DNA of 12,294 bases, from the NCBI GenBank assembly GCA_948629335.1, contig CAPHZB010000026.1:6929-19222 (forward strand). Direction: 5' to 3'. Made by a program: the position numbers and the translations under genes. Shown here piece by piece: positions 6,767 to 12,294 of this stretch (within the stretch, counting starts at the first letter, position 1; the number at the start of each line of letters is the position of its first letter). A model generated the notes under the pieces. That model was given only the letters and a program-made list of their open reading frames with translations, was not told where the DNA came from and made no database searches. This DNA comes from an uncultured Bacilli bacterium. GTDB taxonomy: Bacteria > Bacillota_I > Bacilli_A > RF39 > UBA660.

Positions 6767-8284
6767 TCACATCCTTACTTTCATAATTTTACGAACAAAC
6801 CATATATATAAAACATAAATAAGAACCATAATACAAAGAAGAATCATTCCAATTGGTGTTGTATAAAATGGAGTAAAGTATCCTGGAGACACTAAAGAAA
6901 TAAAGAGAATGAATAAAAGAGGAACTGCAAATAAAACATAGACAATTATTTTTGAACTTCCTGTTAAAGAACGAAGTTCCAGTTTTAATTTCTTTTTATT
7001 AAATAATGTTTTTTCTATTGATGAAAATACTTTTATGATATTTCCTCCTGTTTTATTTAGAATGGATAAAGAGGCCGTTAAATAGGTGACTTCTTCTAAT
7101 TTTACACGTTTAGAAAAACGTTCAAACACTTCTTCAATTCCAAGTCCAAAGGAAATTTCCATATGCATTTTCTTAAATTCGACTCCAATAGGACCATCAA
7201 GCTCCTTTGTCACAAGTTCAATGGCTTGCGTAATACTTCTTCCTGATTTAAAAGCATTATTCATAATAATAATGGCCTGTAATAAATCATTTTCAATGGT
7301 ATTTCGGTATAACTTATATCGAATAAAATAAAGAATATCAGGTAGAAAAAAGCCAACTAGAAAAGGAATAAAAAGTTCATATATACTCATGAAGTGATAA
7401 TGAAGTATATTGCCGATGATGGATACCAAAACAAGAGAAATTCCTGCTAAGATTTTAGAAGAAACAAAGTCCATTGTTTGATTAAAATGTTTATAAAGAG
7501 GAAGATATTTTTCATATTTTTTTGCGTATTTAGATACAAAAACAGATTTATCAAAGGCTTTATTTACAAGTAAAATCAGTTGATACATACGGTCAGACAG
7601 TGTATCAAAAATAGATATTTTTTTATCTTTTAAAGGTTCAATGGCATAAGGCATGAATTTTCTTTCTAGACGAACACTTCTTTGAAAGCGAAGATAGAAA
7701 ATGACTAAAAGAAAGATAAAAATAGATAAAATTCCAATCATGATATTTAATTCCATTTCTCTATTTTTTTCTAATTTTAATAATAGTTCTTTCTCCCCTA
7801 CATTTCCTGCCTTATCTGTAACTGTACACGCTAATTTATGAACACCTAATTGGGTGAAATCAACAGAATCAAAATCGCAAGATAAGGAATCAAATAAATC
7901 TCCATCTTGTTTATCACGGACTGTAACATATCTTTTTAAAGTAGCAATAGCAAATGTTTGTCCTTTTTTTAAAGAATATAAGGTAATATAGGAATCTTTT
8001 CCTAAAATATAAGGAGAATCTACATCTAAAAGATAGTGTCCACTTTCTTCTTTTTTTACTGTTCCATTTTTTAAGACCAATTCGACAGTTATTGAATAAT
8101 CTCCAGATTCCTCTAATATAATATTGGAAGCTACACCATTTGTGACATTCACTTCATCAAATAAATTTCCATCTTTATAAATCTTATAGGAATACGTTGA
8201 AACAGTAGCTATCGGTTTATAAGTAATTGTAACTGTCTCATTGGTCAAAGATTGTTCGTATAAACTAAAACTACTACTTTTCAC
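6767..8284 (-). CDS. TadB-like secretion platform protein with N-terminal Ig-like domains
   Basis: The C-terminal two thirds are a TadB/T2SSF platform subunit. They contain membrane segments at about 276-295 and 302-322, the soluble F domain at about 333-440 (NAFKSGRSITQAIEL, ISFGLGIEEVFERF, LNKTGGNI), and two further segments at about 446-466 and 476-496. The N-terminal 175 residues are unusual for TadB. They resemble bacterial Ig-like/DUF5011 surface modules: one beta-rich unit at about 18-88, and a second at about 89-172 with DKQDGD, two cysteines (136 and 153) and CTVTDKAGNVG. A membrane segment (179-200) followed by basic residues suggests the Ig part faces outside, yet no signal peptide precedes it. 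The start is a GTG with GGAAGTGA upstream, 11 bases after the tadA stop. An in-frame TGA a few codons upstream rules out a longer N-terminus. Confidence 0.88.
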   Translation of the reverse strand: MKSSSFSLYEQSLTNETVTITYKPIATVSTYSYKIYKDGNLFDEVNVTNGVASNIILEESGDYSITVELVLKNGTVKKEESGHYLLDVDSPYILGKDSYITLYSLKKGQTFAIATLKRYVTVRDKQDGDLFDSLSCDFDSVDFTQLGVHKLACTVTDKAGNVGEKELLLKLEKNREMELNIMIGILSIFIFLLVIFYLRFQRSVRLERKFMPYAIEPLKDKKISIFDTLSDRMYQLILLVNKAFDKSVFVSKYAKKYEKYLPLYKHFNQTMDFVSSKILAGISLVLVSIIGNILHYHFMSIYELFIPFLVGFFLPDILYFIRYKLYRNTIENDLLQAIIIMNNAFKSGRSITQAIELVTKELDGPIGVEFKKMHMEISFGLGIEEVFERFSKRVKLEEVTYLTASLSILNKTGGNIIKVFSSIEKTLFNKKKLKLELRSLTGSSKIIVYVLFAVPLLFILFISLVSPGYFTPFYTTPIGMILLCIMVLIYVLYIWFVRKIMKVRM

Positions 8285-8295
8285 TATATCACTTC

Positions 8296-9618
8296 CTATC
8301 CATAAATGTCTGTCAAAGAGTCAATCCCTCTTTCACATATTTTCTTATATACAGATGGCACACGTCTTGCCATTACAAATTCACCAATAACTTCCCCTTT
8401 TTCAGTTAATCCTTTTTGCCGAAAAGAAAATACTTCTCTAAGTTCAATCATCTCATCTTTAAATCCGACAACTTCTGATATAGAAGTAATTTTTCTTATT
8501 CCACCTGCTAATCTTTGAATTTGAACAACAATATCGATTGCATTTTCAATGTATTCACGTAATGCTCGAATTGGAATTTCCATTCCCGCCATCAAAATCA
8601 TGGTTTCTAATCGATTTAAGGCATCTACAGGGCTATTGGCATGCATTGTTGTTAAAGACCCATTGTGTCCTGTATTCATAGCTTGCAACATATCAAAAGC
8701 TTCTTTTCCACGTACTTCTCCAACGATGATACGATCAGGTCGCATACGAAGAGAATTAATTACCAAATCACGAATAGTAATTTCCCCCTGTCCCTCATAA
8801 TTGGTAAGTCTCGTTTCCAGCGAAATCACATGTTCTTGTTCCAATTTAAGTTCAGCGGCATCTTCAATAGTAATAATACGTTCTTCTTTTCCAATAAAGG
8901 AAGAAAGTACATTTAAAAGTGTTGTCTTTCCTCCGCCTGTACCTCCACAAATAATAATATTTAGTTTTGCTTGTACACATGCTTCTAAAAAACGTGCCAT
9001 GTAAGGGGTTAATGTTCCATTTCGTAAGAAGTCGTCAATATTTGCAAGTTCAGGCTTAAATTTACGAATAGTTAAAACAGGTCCTTTTAAAGATAAAGGA
9101 GGAATCACCGCGTTTAATCTAGAACCATCTGCCAATCTTGCATCGACCATAGGTGTTGCAGTATCAATCGTTCTTCCAAGAGGTTGTATCATACGCTGAA
9201 TGGTTCGTATAATATGATCATGGTTAATAAAGGAAACAGAATCATCTTTTACAACACGTCCATTTAATTCAATATAGACCTCATCGGTATCATTCACCAT
9301 AATTTCTGTTATATCAGGATCTTTTAAAAGTTCAGAAATAGGTCCATATCCATTAATTTCATTATCGATTAAATTATATAAATAAGATCTTTCTGTATCT
9401 GATAAATCATATCCTTCTATAGTCATATCAATTTGTTTTTTAACAAATTCATTCATGTTTTCTTCTGCATGTACATTATGATCAATTAAATTTTGAATAA
9501 TTTTGCTTCGTAATTCATCTAATAAAACTTTATTTGTAAATGCTTCATAATCTTTTACATCTGTAATTTCTGATGTATCTAATTTTATTTCAAATTCTTC
9601 CGTCAATTTTCTTGCCAC
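8296..9618 (-). CDS. tadA: TadA/CpaF-family secretion ATPase
   Basis: This is the cytoplasmic hexameric motor of a Tad-type pilus or secretion system, converting ATP hydrolysis into assembly by the TadB/TadC platform. From the GTG at 9618 it has 440 residues. An N-terminal all-helical and sensor part (about 1-210) includes INGYGPISELLKDPDITEIMVN. The core contains Walker A GGTGGGKTT (225-233; the common form is GGTGSGKTT), the Asp box IEDAAE (251-256), Walker B RPDRIIVGEVRG (293-304) and the His box GHNGSLTTMHAN (317-328). All are intact, so an active ATPase is expected. I preferred the GTG at 9618 because AGAAGG lies 7 bases before it; that site is too close to the alternative GTG at 9624. 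It is 11 bases after the tadZ-like stop. Confidence 0.96.
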   Translation of the reverse strand: MARKLTEEFEIKLDTSEITDVKDYEAFTNKVLLDELRSKIIQNLIDHNVHAEENMNEFVKKQIDMTIEGYDLSDTERSYLYNLIDNEINGYGPISELLKDPDITEIMVNDTDEVYIELNGRVVKDDSVSFINHDHIIRTIQRMIQPLGRTIDTATPMVDARLADGSRLNAVIPPLSLKGPVLTIRKFKPELANIDDFLRNGTLTPYMARFLEACVQAKLNIIICGGTGGGKTTLLNVLSSFIGKEERIITIEDAAELKLEQEHVISLETRLTNYEGQGEITIRDLVINSLRMRPDRIIVGEVRGKEAFDMLQAMNTGHNGSLTTMHANSPVDALNRLETMILMAGMEIPIRALREYIENAIDIVVQIQRLAGGIRKITSISEVVGFKDEMIELREVFSFRQKGLTEKGEVIGEFVMARRVPSVYKKICERGIDSLTDIYG

Positions 9619-9625
9619 TATCACA

Positions 9626-9631
9626 CCTTCT
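9626..9631 (-). promoter_or_regulatory. Ribosome binding site that decides the tadA start
   Basis: AGAAGG on the minus strand overlaps the stop of the tadZ-like gene. It lies 7 bases from the GTG at 9618 but only one base from the GTG at 9624. The shorter start is therefore preferred. Confidence 0.6.
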
Positions 9632-10388
9632 ATTCTTCTATTAAAAGGAAATCAACTATTTTATCAATGACTTCTATTTCTTTTTTAAAACGAGTTCTTA
9701 TTTTTTTATCTAAAATCATAATTTTTCCATCAAGAACATATTCATCTATGTTTTTTACTGTAAATGAAGAAGGAATTACATATTCAATTTCTTTTGCAAG
9801 CATATGTTTCACATCATAGTTTGTTAAAGGTCCTTTGGTTTTCCTTGTTGCTTCATTTAGGACAATATGATAATTTTCTTTTTCAATATCACCAAATATA
9901 GAAACAATTGTTTTCATGTTTTTTATTTGAATTGGGTCTTTTTCAATAACATAAAAGGTTTCATCACTATTATCTAAAGCCATAATGTTAATACTATCCA
10001 TCGCATGACTGGTATCGATAATGATAAAATCATATCTTGTTCTTAATTTTGATAAAACGATTTGAATATATTTATTTGTAATTTTGCTTGCAAGACGTGG
10101 ATCTTTTGGTGCTGGTAAAACAGAGATGAATTCATTATATTTACTTACGTAATCGATTTCAGAAGTGTATCGATTATTTTTTAAGTCATCAATTAATGTA
10201 AATAAGTTTCGATCGGCATCTGATCCTGTATGCATTGCTAAAGCACTTTCATATAAGTCTAAGTCAAGTAGAAGTACACTTCTTTTTTGGAGGGATAAAG
10301 AACCTGCTAAAGATAAAGCTAAGGTTGTTTTTCCACTTCCTCCTTTTACTGATGTTATTGTTACAATTTTTGCTTGTCTAAGTGCCAT
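9630..10388 (-). CDS. TadZ/CpaE-like MinD/ParA-family ATPase
   Basis: TadZ/CpaE proteins are ParA/MinD-type ATPases that position Tad machines in the cell. This 252-residue protein has a deviant Walker A, KGGSGKTT (15-22) with the signature lysine at 15. The A' region is VLLLDLDLYES (38-48) and the switch II strand is FIIIDTSHAMD (121-131). No N-terminal receiver domain is present, unlike Caulobacter CpaE, so it is the short form common in Gram-positive Tad loci. The ATG at 10388 has AAAGGGG 7 bases upstream; a longer TTG start at 10394 would lie within that spacing and is rejected. It sits between the pseudopilin genes and tadA, the typical place for this gene. Its membership in the ParA/MinD family is certain; the TadZ role follows from context. 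Confidence 0.92.
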   Translation of the reverse strand: MALRQAKIVTITSVKGGSGKTTLALSLAGSLSLQKRSVLLLDLDLYESALAMHTGSDADRNLFTLIDDLKNNRYTSEIDYVSKYNEFISVLPAPKDPRLASKITNKYIQIVLSKLRTRYDFIIIDTSHAMDSINIMALDNSDETFYVIEKDPIQIKNMKTIVSIFGDIEKENYHIVLNEATRKTKGPLTNYDVKHMLAKEIEYVIPSSFTVKNIDEYVLDGKIMILDKKIRTRFKKEIEVIDKIVDFLLIEE

Positions 10389-10402
10389 AATCAATCCCCT
10401 TT

Positions 10403-10756
10403 CTAACGATATGTTTTACGTTTTTCTACTGTATACATATATTTTTCTTTAAAGATTCCCTTAAAGATTCCTTTTAATTCAATAGTTAAACGAATTTCAA
10501 AATATTCTTTTTCTTTTATTGTTTGTAATATGTGAATTCCTTCAATATTTTTATTTAATAGTGTAGTAACTTCTTCTTCTAATGCATCACTTGTTTTGTT
10601 TTTACTTGCATAGGTAAGAACCTCATCTACTGTATTTGTAATCTTTCTTTTTTGGATGCTAAGAGTTCCAAATTCGAGTAAGGAAGTGATAATCAAAAAT
10701 AGTAAAGGAAGTAACAATAGAAATGCAACTAAAACTTGCCCATTATTCTTTTTCAT
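10403..10756 (-). CDS. Second TadE/TadF-like pseudopilin
   Basis: This small 117-residue protein has a short basic leader KKNNG (2-6), a hydrophobic helix (about 7-32) and a soluble domain rich in lysine, glutamate and isoleucine. The start resembles the neighbouring TadE protein (NNKGQALVEF versus NNGQVLVAF), pointing to duplication or a TadE/TadF pair. If it is processed after Gly6, the position that is normally Glu5 is alanine. The ATG at 10756 lies inside the end of the upstream gene, with a 14-base overlap. It has no good ribosome site, so translation is probably coupled. An in-frame TTG at 10783 was rejected because the conserved leader begins at the ATG. Membrane pseudopilin is the best call; the exact minor-pilin role is unknown. 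Confidence 0.82.
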   Translation of the reverse strand: MKKNNGQVLVAFLLLLPLLFLIITSLLEFGTLSIQKRKITNTVDEVLTYASKNKTSDALEEEVTTLLNKNIEGIHILQTIKEKEYFEIRLTIELKGIFKGIFKEKYMYTVEKRKTYR

Positions 10757-11090
10757 GAATATAAACTGTTCTTTCTGTTTCAACTTTATAGTTACTTCCT
10801 AGTTTTTGTTTTAATATTGGCGTATTAATTGTTTGACGTGTTCCAACCTTTATTGTTGCATAATCTGTTTTTTCTTCTATCTGAATTGTAATCTTTTTAT
10901 CTACTCCATATTGATTTACTTGTTCTTTTTTTCCTTCTTCATATAAATCTACAATAGTATCTAAATGGTCTTCTAGTTTATATTTTGAAAATTGTATAGA
11001 GGCTATGTCTATTAAAGCCATTACAACAAATAAAAGAATGGGTAAAATTAAAATAAATTCCACTAACGCTTGTCCCTTATTATTTCTCAT
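10743..11090 (-). CDS. tadE: TadE-like pseudopilin
   Basis: TadE-type pseudopilins are membrane-inserted minor subunits that support Flp pilus assembly or secretion. This 115-residue protein starts RNNKGQALVEFILILPILLF, a very typical TadE N-terminus. It has a short basic leader, a Gly6 cleavage site, Glu at position 5 of the mature form (Glu11), and a hydrophobic helix to about residue 31. The remainder (about 35-115) is a charged soluble domain. Processing would need a prepilin peptidase (TadV-like), which is not encoded in the window. It is the first gene after the operon promoter, with an AGGAAG site 9 bases before the ATG. Its 3' end overlaps the start of the second pseudopilin by 14 bases. 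Confidence 0.92.
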   Translation of the reverse strand: MRNNKGQALVEFILILPILLFVVMALIDIASIQFSKYKLEDHLDTIVDLYEEGKKEQVNQYGVDKKITIQIEEKTDYATIKVGTRQTINTPILKQKLGSNYKVETERTVYIHEKE

Positions 11091-11116
11091 ATCATCTAGC
11101 TTCCTATCTATTATTC

Positions 11117-11145
11117 ATTATATCAAAAATAAAATGAGGAAACAA
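11117..11145 (-). promoter_or_regulatory. Promoter of the Tad/murC operon
   Basis: On the minus strand a perfect TATAAT -10 (11117-11122) is preceded by TGA, forming an extended -10 (TGATATAAT). A weak TTGTTT -35 (11140-11145) lies 17 bases upstream. Transcription would start near 11110, giving a leader of about 20 bases before the tadE-like ATG at 11090. No other gap in the following nine genes exceeds 14 bases, so this is the likely main promoter of the whole cluster. Confidence 0.75.
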
Positions 11146-11191
11146 TAAAAATAGAAGCGTCGGAGGTAAAATTTGGTGTTAATTGTAAATG

Positions 11192-11218
11192 AAAAAGAAT
11201 TTAGAATTATTTTCTAAA
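11192..11218 (-). terminator. Weak AT-rich terminator after the surface-protein gene
   Basis: On the minus strand TTTAGAA and TTCTAAA (7-bp stem, 5-base loop) are followed by TTCTTTTT, about 20 bases after the stop at 11240. The stem is all A/T except one pair, so termination may be incomplete. Some read-through into the Tad operon is possible. Confidence 0.5.
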
Positions 11219-11239
11219 CTCTTGCTATACATTTATATT

Positions 11240-12294
11240 TTATGGCGCTATTGTCCATGGCTTATCCTCTGTTCCATTTCCTCCTGTTATTTTTAAATCT
11301 GGTTTTAAAACTACAATAGGACGAATACGGGCAGAAGAAATATAAAATCCTTCGGAACTGATGCCAGTGTACACTCCAATTCCGTAACATCCTCGTGGCC
11401 TATATGGAGATTCCTTAAAATTTGTTCCATAATGTTCGATATTACCCTTACTATCTAATCTATCATATGTACCATCATTAAAAATGCAAGGCCTTTGAAA
11501 TTCTGAGGTCATCCCCCTACGATTGCTACAAACCGCAAGTACTTCAAGATCACCACCTCTTACTGAGGTACCATTACGAGAGGAAAACCAATATAAGAAG
11601 CTATCCGAACTACTATCTCCGACAGGATCAGCATTTAAAGTTCCTATCGCTCTCTTTACTAATTTTTCATCTACTTCACCAGTATAATGCTCTTCGAAAG
11701 GCGATTCTGGATTGGCTGAGAGGTATTCTTCTATTTTTGTTGCATCATATCCAATATGTCTTGAACCTATTGTATATCCTTCTGTTTCATATGACGCTGC
11801 TATTTTATTCAATGTTCCAATGTAATTTTTATAAGCAGTCACCCCTGTAATATATATTTTTTTACTAGATACATTGCTTGATACTAATTCTACTGTTCCG
11901 TCTTCGTTTACTCGAATGACCCTCCATAAATTTAACTCATTTGGATTGATGGTTTGATCTTTTTCATAACCTGTATCTGATGAAGAGATACTATAGCTTT
12001 CCTTACTTGGGGTATATTTTACATAAGCACCTAGTAGAAATATATCTGCTATTCCCATCCCCTTGCTCCCTGTTCCTACTATTTTTTCTCCATTCACCCA
12101 AGCTATTTTACCTTTGTCTATATTTTCTTTTGTAGCATTCCCTGGAGTCTGACTAGCAAGAGTTGGTGCTACATAAGTCCCTGTTACTTGTTTTCCCCCA
12201 ACTAATGCGGTTCTTCCTTTTAATATTTGAGAAGCAGTCGCATTTCCATAGTTTGCTTTATTATATAAATCATCTAATGCATTTTGTACTGTTG
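11240..12294 (-). CDS. Partial large surface-type protein (N-terminus outside the window)
   Basis: The frame is open from the window edge to a TAA at 11240-11242, giving about 350 C-terminal residues. In-frame GTG codons (such as at 12097) are internal. The visible part opens with two diverged copies of a motif NAT...I.KG..A.V.G...V.GT (12176-12244 and 12071-12139, a 35-residue period), a style seen in phage-tail and bacterial surface proteins. A long beta-rich region follows, with LWRVIRVNEDGTVELVS, three cysteines, and a final ARIRPIVVLKPDLKITGGNGTEDKPW. From memory, such C-termini occur in exported, sometimes pilin-like, proteins of gut Bacillota. This was not checked. No membrane segment or sortase signal is visible at the C-terminus. 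It lies upstream of the Tad operon on the same strand, separated by a weak terminator. It could be a substrate or partner of the Tad machine. Confidence 0.85.
   Translation of the reverse strand, partial: TVQNALDDLYNKANYGNATASQILKGRTALVGGKQVTGTYVAPTLASQTPGNATKENIDKGKIAWVNGEKIVGTGSKGMGIADIFLLGAYVKYTPSKESYSISSSDTGYEKDQTINPNELNLWRVIRVNEDGTVELVSSNVSSKKIYITGVTAYKNYIGTLNKIAASYETEGYTIGSRHIGYDATKIEEYLSANPESPFEEHYTGEVDEKLVKRAIGTLNADPVGDSSSDSFLYWFSSRNGTSVRGGDLEVLAVCSNRRGMTSEFQRPCIFNDGTYDRLDSKGNIEHYGTNFKESPYRPRGCYGIGVYTGISSEGFYISSARIRPIVVLKPDLKITGGNGTEDKPWTIAP

Noticed and set aside
8282..8330. Frameshift or hidden signal peptide upstream of the tadB-like gene
   Set aside because: The same frame has a TGA a few codons upstream, and the sequence there encodes the end of TadA. 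No hydrophobic stretch is available.
8306..9004. Several overlapping plus-strand open frames opposite tadA
   Set aside because: These are shadows of the highly conserved TadA coding strand. They have no ribosome sites and no protein-like composition.
11162..11217. Plus-strand 13-codon frame (GTG at 11176) after a GGAGG sequence
   Set aside because: It is very short with a GTG start and no convincing promoter, and it overlaps the terminator of the opposite gene. Chance is the simpler explanation.

Overview
The window comes from an AT-rich, Gram-positive-type (Bacillota) genome, probably one of the low-GC gut Bacilli. Three things support this. The LexA and MurC proteins resemble those of Bacillus. 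Strong AAGGAGG-type ribosome sites and sigma-A-like promoters are present. TGA is used as a stop (tkt and the tadB-like gene), so this is the standard bacterial code and not the Mycoplasma code. I cannot name the genus.

Layout, left to right. Positions 1-502 (minus strand) hold the 5' part of an unrecognised gene. Its product changes from a charged helical region into a six-residue tandem repeat (YGTEGI-like) that runs off the window edge. Positions 622-2595 (minus) encode a complete transketolase. Positions 2769-3389 (plus) encode the SOS repressor LexA, with a LexA operator overlapping its own promoter and a two-way terminator at its 3' end. From 3407 to 11090, all on the minus strand, nine genes lie head to tail with gaps of 14 bases or less. 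In transcription order they are two TadE-like pseudopilins, a TadZ/CpaE-type ATPase, the TadA/CpaF secretion ATPase, a TadB-like and a TadC-like platform protein, the peptidoglycan enzyme MurC, a zinc-ribbon membrane protein, and a small membrane-anchored protein. A promoter with a perfect extended -10 (11117-11145) precedes the first gene and the terminator at 3380-3408 follows the last. The cluster therefore reads as one operon. Positions 11240-12294 (minus) are the 3' part of a large, probably exported protein, open at its 5' end.

How the genes work together. The Tad-type genes encode the engine of a type IV pilus/secretion machine: the motor ATPase, the positioning ATPase, two membrane platform subunits and two pseudopilins. 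No Flp pilin and no prepilin peptidase are visible, so those must be encoded elsewhere or the machine is minimal. MurC adds L-alanine to UDP-MurNAc in peptidoglycan precursor synthesis. Its position inside the same transcription unit suggests co-expression of envelope-spanning machinery and wall synthesis. The last two proteins have membrane anchors and extracytoplasmic domains and may be unrecognised parts of the machine or of cell-wall biology. The TadB-like subunit is unusual: about 175 residues of Ig-like sequence precede the membrane part, with no visible signal peptide. The partial protein upstream of the operon is a candidate surface or pilin-like partner. No rRNA, tRNA, CRISPR array, insertion sequence or prophage module is visible.
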